Origin: JALZHR01 sp036388475
Lineage (GTDB): Bacteria > Acidobacteriota > Blastocatellia > Pyrinomonadales > Pyrinomonadaceae
Direction of reading: 5' to 3'
Assembly: GCA_036388475.1 (NCBI GenBank)
Contig: DASVRT010000031.1
Coordinates: 1 to 64,000 of the forward strand
DNA length: 64,000 nt
Shown: positions 18,139 to 27,386 of the stretch, in pieces
Position numbering within the stretch: the first letter of the stretch is position 1
Layout of the letters: every line of letters starts with the position of its first letter
Notes under the pieces: generated by a model
Told to the model about the DNA's origin: nothing
The model's database searches: none
What the model saw: only the letters and a program-made list of their open reading frames with translations
Translations under genes and position numbers: made by a program

Positions 18139-18933
18139 ATGGGATTGTGGCAAAGAATTTCAAGAATATTTCGCGCGAGCACGGGCGCGGCTTTGGACAA
18201 AATGGAAAATCCCGAGTTGGTTCTGCAACAGACGATTCGGGATATGCGCGACCGCGTGCCGGAGCTGAATAATTCAGTCGCGCAGGTGATGGCGACCGAA
18301 CGGCTTTTGGCGAAAAACAAGGAAAATCTCGCCAATCAGGTCGTTGACCTCGACTCGAAAATCAAAGCATCGGTCAAATTGGGACGCGACGACATCGCGA
18401 CGGCTTATATCGGTCAATTGCAGCAGGCGCAGATTGATTTGGAACGCACCTCGACGCAGCTCGACCACGCTTCGGTGGCTTCCAAACAGGCTTTGAAAGC
18501 GCGCGACAATTACGTGCTGAATATGAAAAAGCGCAGCGCCGAAGCGATGCAGCTAATCAGCGCCGCCAAACAAGCCAAATTGCAGGAACAACTGGCGCAG
18601 ACGATGGAAACCTTCAACATCGGCGACGACGCTTCGACCTTCAACGAAATGCGCGAAAAAATCGACCGCCGCGTTGCCGCCGCCGAAGCCAAATTACAGC
18701 TCGGCTCGTCTTCGGTCGATTCGCAGATGCAGGACATCGAGCGCGAGGCGATGGACATTCAATTGCAGGACAAGCTGCTCGAATACAAACAATCAATGGG
18801 CTTGCTCGGCGCAGGCTCGTCAAACGCGGGCAGCAACCAGCTCGGCGCTGGCAATCCGGCGGAAAATAAAAATTCCGACAACCAGAATCAGTTTTTCCTG
18901 AACGAAGGCAGCAGCAACAGCGGAAATAAATAA
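18139..18933 (+). CDS. pspA: PspA/IM30 family membrane-maintenance protein
   Basis: 264 residues, almost all helix. PspA/IM30 proteins are ESCRT-III-like; they coat and repair the inner membrane under stress. The start MGLWQRISRIFRASTGAALDKMENPE is the amphipathic membrane-binding helix plus the conserved segment before the long hairpin. Residues 30-190 are the coiled-coil hairpin; the end is an Asn/Ser/Gly-rich tail (NAGSNQLGAGNPAENK) that is longer than in E. coli PspA. AGGAG 15 bases upstream sets the start. A weak -24/-12-like match lies near 18063, but the -12 reads GT instead of GC. The gene is followed at 87 bases by a membrane coiled-coil protein, probably its partner. No pspBC or pspF is present. 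Confidence 0.93.
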   Translation: MGLWQRISRIFRASTGAALDKMENPELVLQQTIRDMRDRVPELNNSVAQVMATERLLAKNKENLANQVVDLDSKIKASVKLGRDDIATAYIGQLQQAQIDLERTSTQLDHASVASKQALKARDNYVLNMKKRSAEAMQLISAAKQAKLQEQLAQTMETFNIGDDASTFNEMREKIDRRVAAAEAKLQLGSSSVDSQMQDIEREAMDIQLQDKLLEYKQSMGLLGAGSSNAGSNQLGAGNPAENKNSDNQNQFFLNEGSSNSGNK

Positions 18934-19020
18934 GAGTTGCGAAATAAAGCAACCGCATCGGCGGAATCAAAATCAAAGATGAAGATTTTAAAGAGAACGG
19001 CGAGAATTTAATTTTCTAAT

Positions 19021-19872
19021 ATGGCAGACTTAGCGAAATATCAGCAGGAATTCAACCGATTTAACACAAAATACGCCAAAGAAGCAATCAAAGAACCCGT
19101 CAACTTTTGGGGCTTGGCAGGCTTTGCGGTGGCGGCGGCTTATACCGGCTCGGTGATTCCGCTTTTTATCGCGCTGCTGCTCGAAGTTTTTTATATGGTC
19201 GTCGTGCCCGTTCTGCCGACCTATCGCCGCCTGGTTGACCGCCGCGAAAAAGAACGCCTTATCGCGCTGCACAAATCGAACCGCGACAAGCTGATTAAAA
19301 CTTTCAGCCCGCGCGAGCGCGAAGCCGTCGAATATCTGAAATGGCAGAAAGAGCAGATTAAGAAAAATTATATAAAATTTACCGGCGCGCGCGAGCTGCC
19401 GTCGAATCTGACCTCGCTCGACCAGCGCTGGGAAGATTTCTGCGATTTGCTCGACGTTTATCGCCGCCGCAAACAGCATCTGAAATCAATCAATCGCCAG
19501 GCGGTGCACAATCAGCTATCGCAGGCATTTCGCGCCGCCGAAAGTTCGCCGGACGAAAAAACGAAACGCGTCCAGCAAACAAACGTCGAGATTCTGAAAC
19601 GTCGCCTCGCCTCGTTTGACGAACTCGAACGAAGCGTCAAATTAGTCGAAGGACAGCTTCAGTCAATCGAAAACTTTTTCGGCTATCTGAACGACGAAAT
19701 CGTCACGATGTCGACGCCCGACAAATTCTCCTTGCTCGATTTCGAACAGCTTTCCGATTCGATTGCGATGACCAAACAAATGCTCGACGCGACCGCCGAC
19801 GCGATGGGAACGCTCGATTCGCACAATCGTCAAATGGGAAATTACGAACTTTTGCCGGAAGTCAATCGCTGA
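19021..19872 (+). CDS. Membrane-anchored coiled-coil protein, likely PspA partner
   Basis: 283 residues. Near the N-terminus are two closely spaced hydrophobic segments (FWGLAGFAVAAAYTGSVIPLFIALLLEVFYMVVVPVL, residues ~29-65), probably a membrane hairpin. The rest is long charged helices (RREKERLIALHKSNRDKLIK; NRQAVHNQLSQAFRAAESS; LERSVKLVEGQLQSIENFF). It starts 87 bases after pspA and ends at a strong terminator, so the two form one unit. A membrane protein able to recruit PspA through its coiled coil would replace PspB/PspC, but this is inference; the family has no function I can name. Confidence 0.75.
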   Translation: MADLAKYQQEFNRFNTKYAKEAIKEPVNFWGLAGFAVAAAYTGSVIPLFIALLLEVFYMVVVPVLPTYRRLVDRREKERLIALHKSNRDKLIKTFSPREREAVEYLKWQKEQIKKNYIKFTGARELPSNLTSLDQRWEDFCDLLDVYRRRKQHLKSINRQAVHNQLSQAFRAAESSPDEKTKRVQQTNVEILKRRLASFDELERSVKLVEGQLQSIENFFGYLNDEIVTMSTPDKFSLLDFEQLSDSIAMTKQMLDATADAMGTLDSHNRQMGNYELLPEVNR

Positions 19873-19897
19873 GTTTCAATTTAATATCAGAAAAATA

Positions 19898-19921
19898 AAA
19901 AGGCGGAATTGACCGCCTTTT
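19898..19921. terminator. Bidirectional intrinsic terminator
   Basis: AAAAGGCGG (19898-19906) pairs with CCGCCTTTT (19913-19921) around a 6-base loop, followed by a T run on the plus strand and preceded by an A run. It serves the pspA unit and the convergent pilT-like gene. Confidence 0.88.
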
Positions 19922-19952
19922 TATTTTTCCTTTTATTTTTGTCCGGCGCAGA

Positions 19953-21146
19953 TTATCCTAAATCGCTGATGGAAAGCAAAAGGTTATTTTGATTGGTTGC
20001 GTAGGCGACGGCGATTTCTTTTCTGACTAAGCCTTCACGAATAAACTTTTCGAGCACGCGGTCGAAAGTCTGCATTCCTTCGATTTCCCCGTCGTTCATC
20101 GCGTCGACAATCGAGCGTCCTTCCTTTTCGCCTTTTTCGATATATTCCCGCGTGCGCGAATTTGAAGCTAGAATTTCGATGGCGGCGATTCTTCCGCCGC
20201 TGACTTTCGGCATCAAACGCTGCGAAATGATGCGGCGAAACGATTGGGCAAGGCGCGTTCTGATAGCCGATTCTTCGACTTTCGGGAAAACGCCGATGAT
20301 GCGGTCGATGGTTTTGGCGGCATCGACCGTATGCAAAGTGGATAAAACGAGGTGCCCGGTTTCGGCGGCTTCGAGCGCGACTTCGATGGTTTCGCGGTCG
20401 CGCATCTCGCCGACCAGAATAACTTTCGGCGCTTGCCGCAGAGCGGCGCGCAGGGCGAGCGCAAAATCCGGCGTGTCCGAGTGCAGCTCGCGCTGGTGAA
20501 CCGTGCCGAGCTTATGCTCGTGAATAAATTCTATCGGGTCTTCGATAGTGACGATGTGATATTTCTTCGTCGAGTTTATCAGGTCGATAATCGCCGCGAG
20601 CGTCGTCGATTTACCGGAGCCGGTCGGACCCGTCACCAAAACCAAACCGTTTTTCAATTCCGCCGAATTCATCACGGCGCGCGGCAGATTCAATTCTTCC
20701 CAGTTCGGCGGCTTGGTCGGAATCACGCGCATTACAATGGCGTAGGTTCCGCGCTGGCGAAAGATGTTGACGCGAAAGCGGCACAGACCGTTGACGCTGT
20801 AGGAAATATCGGCTGAGCCTTTTTTGTCCAGCGTTTCCAAGCCCTGCTCGTTGCCGTACAGCATCAAATCAGCCATCGCCTTGATTTGCGGCGGCTTCAG
20901 TTGTTCCAGACCGGGAATCTGCACGCCCTGTAAATCGCCGGTCAGCTCGACCTGCGGCGGGCGACCGGGCGAAAATATTAAATCGCTTATCTTCGGGTCA
21001 ACGCTCAGCATCCGGTGCAGGACGCCGTGAAACGCCTGCGCGTTTTGCGAAACCGCCGGATTCTGGCTGGTCATTTGAGGAGAAGAAGGCGCTTTGACGG
21101 AATTATTTGAAGAAACATTGACGGGATTTGTTATCGGCTGGCTCAT
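19953..21146 (-). CDS. pilT: Type IV pilus retraction ATPase, PilT/PilU family
   Basis: A hexameric cytoplasmic ATPase that depolymerises type IV pili for twitching. 397 residues. All motor motifs are present: Walker A GPTGSGKS (173-180), Asp box IEDPIEF (201-207), Walker B with VILVGEMRD (242-250) and His box STLHTVDA (269-276). There is a Ser/Pro/Asn-rich N-terminal extension of ~37 residues before the usual start of the domain. The C-terminus (GMQTFDRVLEKFIREG) has the TFD form seen in PilU rather than the TLD of PilT, and the PilT signature AIRNLIRE is not seen. So it could be PilU-like; only one copy is in this window. Divergent from the ATP-grasp gene. Confidence 0.9.
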   Translation of the reverse strand: MSQPITNPVNVSSNNSVKAPSSPQMTSQNPAVSQNAQAFHGVLHRMLSVDPKISDLIFSPGRPPQVELTGDLQGVQIPGLEQLKPPQIKAMADLMLYGNEQGLETLDKKGSADISYSVNGLCRFRVNIFRQRGTYAIVMRVIPTKPPNWEELNLPRAVMNSAELKNGLVLVTGPTGSGKSTTLAAIIDLINSTKKYHIVTIEDPIEFIHEHKLGTVHQRELHSDTPDFALALRAALRQAPKVILVGEMRDRETIEVALEAAETGHLVLSTLHTVDAAKTIDRIIGVFPKVEESAIRTRLAQSFRRIISQRLMPKVSGGRIAAIEILASNSRTREYIEKGEKEGRSIVDAMNDGEIEGMQTFDRVLEKFIREGLVRKEIAVAYATNQNNLLLSISDLG

Positions 21147-21384
21147 TTATTTTATTTATACTCTGGTTGAAAGTAGAAAGTAAGAAGTCGGATTTGCTGT
21201 TACAGGCTGGCGTCAATCCGCGGCGGATATGACAATTTAATATTACTATCTTCGGCGTCAATTAATCAATGACTTTGTAATCCTTGCGATGATTTGGCTA
21301 ATCAATTAAAATTAACGGTTTCAGACAATCTGAAAATTTGAGCAATTATTTACTATCAATTTTTAAAGAGGAATTCAGCAAATT

Positions 21385-22437
21385 ATGAAAAGAGTCGGAA
21401 TTTTAGTCGGGCGCGAACAGACGTTTCCCGAATCCATTATCAGAAGCATCAATGAAAAATCGGGCGGCGCAATCGTCGCCGAAATGGTCAAAATCGGCGG
21501 CATTCGCCTGGACGAGCCGAAACGCTACGATTTAATCATCGACCGCATTTCGCACGAGGTTCCGTATTATCGCGCGACCTTGAAGCGTTTCGCGCTGGAA
21601 GGCACTTATATCGTCAACAACCCGTTCTGGTGGTCGGCTGACGATAAATTTTTCAATTTTTGTCTGGGCGCGAAACTCGGCGTGGCGATTCCGAAAACCG
21701 TTCTGCTGCCGCAGGAAAAATATATTCCCGACATTACTTCGGAAAGTTTGAGAAATCTCGAATTTCCGATTGACTGGCAAGGCATCATCGACTACGTCGG
21801 ATTTCCCGCTTTTCTGAAACCGTTCGACGGCGGCGGCTGGAAGAACGTCTCGAAAATTCATTCTTTGGAAGAACTCTGGCACGTCTACAACCAGACCGGG
21901 ACTTTGTGTATGACCTTGCAGGAAGGCATCGAATACGACCAGTTTGTGCGCTGCTACTGCGTCGGGCAGGAAAAAGTTTTGATTATGCCGTACGACCCTT
22001 CGAAGCCTTACCTGTCGGGAATGCAGTATGTGAACGTCGAAGAGTATCTTTCGCCGGAGCTGCACGCGCGCGTCGAACAGGACGTTATCACGCTCTGCAG
22101 AGCGCTCGGTTATGATTTGAACACGGTCGAATTTGCGATTAAAGACGGCATTCCGTATGCGATTGACTTTATGAATCCCGCGCCCGACGCCGAACTGGCT
22201 TCGGTCGGCGAAGACAATCACAACTGGATTGTCAACGCGATGACCGATTTTATTATCAACAAACTGAACGGCGAAATCGCGCCGCCCGAATATCGCTGGT
22301 CGGCAATGCTGAGCGGCGAAACCCAAACCGCGCCGAAAACCGCCGCTGCCAAACGCGCGCCGCGCGCGACAAGAGCCAAAACCGAGACCGGCGCGGAAAC
22401 AAAATCGCGTTCAAAGAAAGCGACCAACGCGGAATAA
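21385..22437 (+). CDS. RimK-like ATP-grasp ligase with Lys/Ala/Arg-rich tail
   Basis: 350 residues, cytosolic. ATP-grasp layout: an N-terminal Rossmann-like domain (MKRVGILVGREQTFPESII), the nucleotide-binding strand FPAFLKPFDGGGWKNV (~150-165), the hinge MTLQEGIEYDQFVRCYCVG, and the catalytic acid segment NTVEFAIKDGIPYAIDFMNPAPD (~250-272) that supplies the Mg ligands. The last ~40 residues are low-complexity (KTAAAKRAPRATRAKTETG) and basic like bacterial histone-tail segments; such a tail might bind nucleic acid or ribosomes. Carboxylate-amine ligases of this group add amino acids to peptides or proteins; the substrate is unknown. AGAGGAATT precedes the start. Confidence 0.82.
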   Translation: MKRVGILVGREQTFPESIIRSINEKSGGAIVAEMVKIGGIRLDEPKRYDLIIDRISHEVPYYRATLKRFALEGTYIVNNPFWWSADDKFFNFCLGAKLGVAIPKTVLLPQEKYIPDITSESLRNLEFPIDWQGIIDYVGFPAFLKPFDGGGWKNVSKIHSLEELWHVYNQTGTLCMTLQEGIEYDQFVRCYCVGQEKVLIMPYDPSKPYLSGMQYVNVEEYLSPELHARVEQDVITLCRALGYDLNTVEFAIKDGIPYAIDFMNPAPDAELASVGEDNHNWIVNAMTDFIINKLNGEIAPPEYRWSAMLSGETQTAPKTAAAKRAPRATRAKTETGAETKSRSKKATNAE

Positions 22438-22460
22438 AAATAAATAAACCACGCAGAAAA

Positions 22461-22494
22461 AAAGGCACAGGGATTTTTCTTTCCCTGTGCCTTT
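22461..22494. terminator. Bidirectional terminator hairpin
   Basis: AAAGGCACAGGGA (22461-22473) pairs with TCCCTGTGCCTTT (22482-22494) around an 8-base loop; an A run precedes and a T run follows. It separates two convergent genes. Confidence 0.85.
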
Positions 22495-22521
22495 TTAGTT
22501 GTCTCTGTTGTAAAAATTCTT

Positions 22522-23949
22522 TTAATCTTCCGCCGCTTCAATCAGCGAGCTTCGCTCAGCCAGCAGATTTCCGCTCATTATCAAGCCGACCCAAATCAAA
22601 AGGCTCACCGCCGACACCGTCCAGCCGACATTGGCGATTATATCTTCGGTCAACAAACCGATTAAAATCGCGATAAAGCCGACCAGCGCAAAGCGCAGAG
22701 CCATTTTCTTGCCGCGCAGGATTCCTTCCAGCCAGTTGATGCGGCGGATTTCCTGCTCCATATAATCTTCGTCCGTGTTCAGGCGCGAAAAATATTCGGT
22801 TTCGGTTTGCGCCCAGTTTCTCAGGGCTTTGGTGTCGGCAAAATGAATCGCGGTCGCGAAATGGTGAATGACGTGCGCGATTTTTCCTTCGCGCAGAGCG
22901 ATTTCCGCCAAGCCGCGCACGGAACGAAAGCTTTCGTGCGTCGCGTCCAGCGCTTTCTGGAAAACGCGCCGCGCGCGCTCCCAATCGCCGTATTGAAAAT
23001 AACTTTCGCCCAGACGCGCCAGCAATTCGCTGTCGCGGCGTCCGCGAATTGCCGCCAGACGCAGCGCGGCTTTCGCCTTTAATTCGAGTTTTTCGTTGTG
23101 CTCCGAACCGGCAAACGAATGCAGGCAGCGCGCAAATTCGAAAATCAGCCACGCGTCGCCCGGCTTTAAAAGCAGCGCGCGGCGAAAGGCTTCGAGCGCC
23201 TGTAAAAGATGTCCGGCGAGCCGTAACTCGTTGGCGAGGCGGCGCAGATGCTCGGCTTTTTCGTGGTCTTCGAGAATCGTTTCCGTATCTTTTCTTTTAC
23301 CTTTTCGACTGGAAATTTGAAATTCGCTGACTGAATTTTCCAGCACTTCGGTTGACGGCAGCCGCGCAAATTCGGCTTTCATCAAAGTTTCTTTCGGCTC
23401 GGTCAGATAATCGCGCAGCTCGATTGAACGATTGTCGAGCGTGTCTTCATTTACCCGGGAAAACAGCGATTTGACCATCTGTCGATAATCTTCGCCGCCC
23501 GAAGCGAAAGCGAAAGTCAGATTTTTGCCCGTCACGGCTGTCCGGTAACGATAAAAAACATTTCCGCCGCGTTTCAGCGCGCGCATCGCCTGCGTTTCGA
23601 CCTGCTCGACATCGCCGACATTCAATTTATTCGGCTGCCGGTTAATCCACGCCCAAAGGCTCGGAACAAGTCCGGTGCGCGTCAGATTTTCGCCGTCGAA
23701 AATGATTTTATCCGTCAGCAGCAGCGACGGAATAACCAGCCAGCTGACGATAATCGCCAGAAGTCCGGCGACGTCCAGATGCAGATAGATAAAAAACGCG
23801 GCGAGAAACGTCGTCAGAAAAACGGCGACGAAATAACTGTTCGGCGAAACGCGAATGCGGCTCGTTTTGCCGGAAAAGTCGGTTTTAACGGAAGTTTTTC
23901 CAGCCGCCGCCGTAACTTCACGCGTTTTTATCTGGGCAATTTGTCCCAC
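22522..23949 (-). CDS. Membrane TPR protein
   Basis: 475 residues from a GTG start at 23949, preceded by AGGA. Two N-terminal membrane segments (YFVAVFLTTFLAAFFIYL and GLLAIIVSWLVIPSLLL, residues ~40-78) precede a PH-like domain (KIIFDGENLTRTGLVPSL...FAFASGGEDYRQMV, ~80-155). Tetratricopeptide helices follow (LRLAGHLLQALEAFRRALLLKPGDAWLIFEFARCL; LLARLGESYFQYGDWERARRVFQKALD; ~235-345). Two more membrane helices close the chain (MALRFALVGFIAILIGLL; VSAVSLLIWVGLIMSG). The TPR region faces the cytoplasm if the N-terminus does. It likely assembles proteins at the membrane; partner unknown. Confidence 0.8.
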   Translation of the reverse strand: MGQIAQIKTREVTAAAGKTSVKTDFSGKTSRIRVSPNSYFVAVFLTTFLAAFFIYLHLDVAGLLAIIVSWLVIPSLLLTDKIIFDGENLTRTGLVPSLWAWINRQPNKLNVGDVEQVETQAMRALKRGGNVFYRYRTAVTGKNLTFAFASGGEDYRQMVKSLFSRVNEDTLDNRSIELRDYLTEPKETLMKAEFARLPSTEVLENSVSEFQISSRKGKRKDTETILEDHEKAEHLRRLANELRLAGHLLQALEAFRRALLLKPGDAWLIFEFARCLHSFAGSEHNEKLELKAKAALRLAAIRGRRDSELLARLGESYFQYGDWERARRVFQKALDATHESFRSVRGLAEIALREGKIAHVIHHFATAIHFADTKALRNWAQTETEYFSRLNTDEDYMEQEIRRINWLEGILRGKKMALRFALVGFIAILIGLLTEDIIANVGWTVSAVSLLIWVGLIMSGNLLAERSSLIEAAED

Positions 23950-24100
23950 GCTTTATTCCTTTAAAAAAGTCTATACTGTTATAAATACCTAATTCCACGG
24001 GATTTTTCAAATTTTCCGGCTCAAAATAAAAAAATTCAACGCCCGTAGTTGTTTATTTGGCTGCGGACATTGAATTCTTAAATTTTAAAAAGAAAATTTA

Positions 24101-24188
24101 TCCACGGATGAGCACAGCTAAAACATAGATTTGAAATCTGAAATTTCAAATTTCCGGCAAAGCCTGCCTATCTGTGTTCATCCGTGGA
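24101..24188. repeat. Intergenic inverted repeat, 17-base arms
   Basis: TCCACGGATGAGCACAG (24101-24117) is repeated inverted at 24172-24188 with one mismatch. The spacer carries a second small palindrome (TTTGAAATCTGAAATTTCAAA). It lies between two minus-strand genes. Confidence 0.7.
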
Positions 24189-24245
24189 CTATTTCTCTTA
24201 TTTTCCTGTTTTTCGCGGGCTATCGCTTCCGCTTTTTCCGATTAA

Positions 24246-25124
24246 CTAGCCAATCGGAAAACCGCCCGGCATCTGCGGCATTTCCGGCGCGGGTTCTTTG
24301 ATTTCCGCCGCGCGGGTCGGGTCTAATGCCTGAAGCTTGGTTCTCGCTTCGCGCGCCGTCTGCGAAGGCTGCATCGCTTTTCCGTCCGCGTCTTTGGCTT
24401 CGTAGGCGGGTTTCGCGATGTTGTAGTAAAGATTGGCGGCGTCTTCTTTTTTGCCCTGTTTTTCGTAAATCGACGCGAGCGCGAAATTGATTGTGTCTTT
24501 GGCGACAATCGGGTCGCTCAGCGCCGCCAGCTCGCCGTAGAGCGCGGCGGCTTCGTCAAATTTTCCGTCGCCTTCTTTTGCCTGCGCCAGCGCGAATTTC
24601 GAAAGCGTCCCGACTTCCCCGCCGGATTTCGCCAGATTTTCCAGTTCGGCGACGGCGGCGGCGCGGTCAAGCGAAAGCTTGTTGACGGCGATAAAATACT
24701 GCGCCTTTTCGCGCGTCGGGCTGCCGTATTTGTCGGCGACGCCCTTAAATTCGGCAATCGCGGCTTCGGCTCGTTCCCTTTCGGTTTTAAAGGTTTTCTC
24801 GGTCGAGCCGGCAATCATCGGCGGCTGCGTCGTCACCTGCGCTTCGGAGGTTTCGATGGCTTTGCCGAGCGCGGCTTGCGCGGCGGCGTTCGAGCGACGA
24901 TTCCACGAAACAAAAATTCCGAGTAAAATCGCCAGCACGGCAAGCGCGCCCAGGGCGTAAAAAATCGTTTTGCCTTTGCCTTCGACCTTGCGGCTGACGT
25001 CTTCGAGGCGTCTTTCCGTCCGGCGCTGAAAAGCGTCTTGATAACGCGGCGTTTCTTTCGGCGTCGTCGCGCCTGCGACTGTTGCCGGTTTTACTTCCTG
25101 TAATCTTTTCTTTCTTGTAGCCAT
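24246..25124 (-). CDS. Single-pass membrane TPR-like protein (YfgM/BamD-like organisation)
   Basis: 293 residues from the ATG at 25124; an upstream in-frame stretch of 60 codons is AT-rich and unlike coding sequence. A basic cytoplasmic head (MATRKKRLQEV...) leads to one membrane helix (IFYALGALAVLAILLGIFVSW, ~52-72). Outside are TPR-like repeats (YGSPTREKAQYFIAVNKL; LSKFALAQAKEGDGKFDEAAALYGEL; INFALASIYEKQGKKEDAANLYYNIA). The end is Pro/Met-rich (PAPEMPQMPGGFPIG). This topology matches YfgM, a periplasmic chaperone-network protein at the translocon, but the similarity is of layout only. Confidence 0.78.
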   Translation of the reverse strand: MATRKKRLQEVKPATVAGATTPKETPRYQDAFQRRTERRLEDVSRKVEGKGKTIFYALGALAVLAILLGIFVSWNRRSNAAAQAALGKAIETSEAQVTTQPPMIAGSTEKTFKTERERAEAAIAEFKGVADKYGSPTREKAQYFIAVNKLSLDRAAAVAELENLAKSGGEVGTLSKFALAQAKEGDGKFDEAAALYGELAALSDPIVAKDTINFALASIYEKQGKKEDAANLYYNIAKPAYEAKDADGKAMQPSQTAREARTKLQALDPTRAAEIKEPAPEMPQMPGGFPIG

Positions 25125-25351
25125 GACTGCAATATTCTGCTTTCTTAATCGTTCGGATGATAATTTGAGTTTATACGAAAAACTCAAATGTAGCGTAAAA
25201 TGCCGGCTAGTGACAAGTGTGCAAAGATGTTTTATGCATCTAAAGGTCGGGCGCGCCGAATAAATTTTAAATTTTTCGAAAAAATTTTCATTTTTCGGGA
25301 ACAAAATTTTAAAATCGGTGTCTAATAGGTTAGTTCGCGCTGGAAAGGCGG

Positions 25352-26068
25352 ATGAGCAATTTGAAATTCTCGACGCTGGAGACAGCCGGGAAGGAGAAAA
25401 GGCAGGAAATGTTCTTCAGCAAGTCAATGACGTTTGACGAAGGAGAATTGACGAGTGTTGCGGCGACGGCAACACAGGTTTCGACTGCCCGCTCATCGGT
25501 TGAAGCCGAGTTCCTTGAAAGATTAAAAGACGGCGACGCGCAGGCGTTCGATACGCTCGTGGTCAGGTATTCGGCAGACGTTTACGCGTTTCTGATTCGT
25601 CTGACCGAAGATGTCGAGGAAGCGCAGGATTTGACGCAGGAAACTTTTTTGCGGGCGCTCAAATCGGTGAAAAATTTTCGCGGCGACGCGGATTTGAAAA
25701 CGTGGCTTTTTCGCATCGCCATCAACGAATCGCGCAATCGCTTTCGCTGGTGGAAACGGCGCAAATCGAACGTGACCGTTTCGCTCGACGCGGAAAATCC
25801 TTTGACGGAAACGCCTCTAAGCGAAACGCTTCCGTCCGGTTCCGCCGCCAATCCCGAAACGGAGACGCTGCGGCGCGAGCGCGAAAAGGCTTTACGAACG
25901 GCTTTATCGGAACTGCCGGAAAACTTTCGCGAAGCCGTTATCTTGCGCGACATCGAGGGTTTTACCTATGAAGAAATCGCCGTCGCGCTGGACGCCAACG
26001 TCGGCACGGTGAAATCCCGTATCGCCCGCGGACGCGAAGAGCTGCGGAAAAAGTTGAATGGTTTTTGA
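25352..26068 (+). CDS. ECF-type RNA polymerase sigma factor
   Basis: 238 residues. An N-terminal extension (~50 residues, not seen in typical ECF factors of ~190) precedes region 2 (FDTLVVRYSADVYAFLIRLTEDVEEAQDLTQETFLRAL; then NFRGDADLKTWLFRIAINESRNR for the -10 region). A Ser/Thr/Glu linker follows, then region 4 with its helix-turn-helix (LSELPENFREAVILRDIEGFTYEEIAVALDANVGTVKSRIARGREELR). GGAAAGG precedes the ATG. The gene for a zinc-finger anti-sigma follows after a 443-base repeat-filled gap. The pair should control an envelope stress regulon; the signal is unknown. Confidence 0.93.
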   Translation: MSNLKFSTLETAGKEKRQEMFFSKSMTFDEGELTSVAATATQVSTARSSVEAEFLERLKDGDAQAFDTLVVRYSADVYAFLIRLTEDVEEAQDLTQETFLRALKSVKNFRGDADLKTWLFRIAINESRNRFRWWKRRKSNVTVSLDAENPLTETPLSETLPSGSAANPETETLRREREKALRTALSELPENFREAVILRDIEGFTYEEIAVALDANVGTVKSRIARGREELRKKLNGF

Positions 26069-26511
26069 AAATTTAGTCGGTGGTCAGTAGTTAGCGGTCA
26101 GTTGAAAGAAAATTACAGTCTCGAATTTATTTCAACCGGCAACCGGCAACCGACCACTGACGAGAAAGCGAATGATTGACCCGCCCCGGTTTCACTTTTG
26201 AAAACGAAAATCGGTGCCAAACGAAAAAGGGTCGAAGGTGACGAAAGGTTCGGAGCGGTCAATCGGGAAAGCTTTAAAACACGGGCGGCAATTATTTGAA
26301 ATAGACCAGCAACAACAACAAAAAAGTTGCCGCCAGCCGGAAAAGCAATCCCGAAAAGCCGCACCGGGCAAAAGAGTTGTTCCCGGCGCAAGCCGGAAAC
26401 AGCCGGGGTCGGTCAGTCATTCGCTCGGATTAGTCATTCGTCATTCGCCGGTTGAGAGGAAGCCGAAATTTAATCTTCGCTCAGCGGCAAAGGACAAAGG
26501 ACAAAAAAATT
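26069..26511. repeat. 443-base gap between sigma and anti-sigma genes, with phrase-type inverted repeat
   Basis: The left part holds two 32-base arms (26076-26107 and 26130-26161) that are roughly two-thirds complementary, each built of short words such as GGTCAGT and AACCGGC. The remainder (26162-26460) is G/A-rich with further short repeats (GCCGG, TCATTCG) and shows no convincing gene. The gap suggests the anti-sigma gene is not translationally coupled to the sigma gene, unusual for such pairs. Confidence 0.6.
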
Positions 26512-27354
26512 ATGTCTTGCAAAGATTTACAAGAAGCAATCGCGCTTTACGCCGATGGCGACACGCTCGAAGAAAATGTTCGCGCCCGTCTGGACGCGCA
26601 TCTGGTCGCGTGCCCGTTGTGCCGCGCGCGGGTTGCCGAATTTCAAACATTGCAAAACGATTTGCGCGTCTTATCGCGTCCGGCGATGCCCGCCGAGTTA
26701 TTAAATTCGGTCAGAAATGCGGTCGCCGTCGAAATTAAAACGACCGGAAAACGACAGCCCTTTATTTATTCGGAAAGCTTTCGCCGCTGGCTGCAATTTC
26801 GCTTTATGCCGTATGCCGTCGGCACGGTCGCTTCGGTGTTTTTGACCTGTACGCTGCTGCTGAGCCTGCTTTCGAGCAGAAATTTAACGATTGAAAATAA
26901 TCCGGCGACGACGAATTCCGGTTCCGGCTCATCGCAGATTCTGCTGGCTTCGAACAGCAATCCGATGATTGACGAGCTGTCAATCACGCCGTCCGAATAT
27001 GCGGCGATGCGCCTGCCGGTCGCCAACGAATCGCCTTCGGTCAATCCGACCGGCGCGCTGGTGGCTTTAACCAAATCAATCGTGCGCGGCAAGATGCGCG
27101 ATGACGAAGTGGTTGTCGTCGCCGACGTTTTCGGCAACGGCGTGGCGCGAATCTCCGAGGTCGTCGAAGCGCCGACGAACGAAAGCGATATGGAAGCGCT
27201 GGAAAACGCCCTGCAAAAAGACCCGAACGAAGCGGCTTTTGTGCCCGCCAGATTAGACAATCGCTCTGATGTCGTTCGCGTCGTGCTGAAAATTCAGCGC
27301 GTAGACGTGATTGATAAAGCTCGCACGCCTAAGTCCAAGCCTAAAAACCGCTAA
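26512..27354 (+). CDS. Zinc-finger anti-sigma factor, membrane-anchored
   Basis: 280 residues from the ATG at 26512, just after AAAGGACAAAGG. The N-terminal anti-sigma domain has the HxxxCxxC zinc motif (DAHLVACPLCRARV, ~28-41) preceded by the conserved MSCKDLQEAIALYADG start. A membrane helix follows (AVGTVASVFLTCTLLLSLLSS, ~102-122), then a ~150-residue extracytoplasmic domain with a closing RVVLKIQRVDV strand. It should hold the upstream ECF sigma factor inactive at the membrane until a signal acts on the outer domain. Confidence 0.9.
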   Translation: MSCKDLQEAIALYADGDTLEENVRARLDAHLVACPLCRARVAEFQTLQNDLRVLSRPAMPAELLNSVRNAVAVEIKTTGKRQPFIYSESFRRWLQFRFMPYAVGTVASVFLTCTLLLSLLSSRNLTIENNPATTNSGSGSSQILLASNSNPMIDELSITPSEYAAMRLPVANESPSVNPTGALVALTKSIVRGKMRDDEVVVVADVFGNGVARISEVVEAPTNESDMEALENALQKDPNEAAFVPARLDNRSDVVRVVLKIQRVDVIDKARTPKSKPKNR

Positions 27355-27386
27355 TATTCCTCACTTCTTTTTAACAGGAATTTGCG

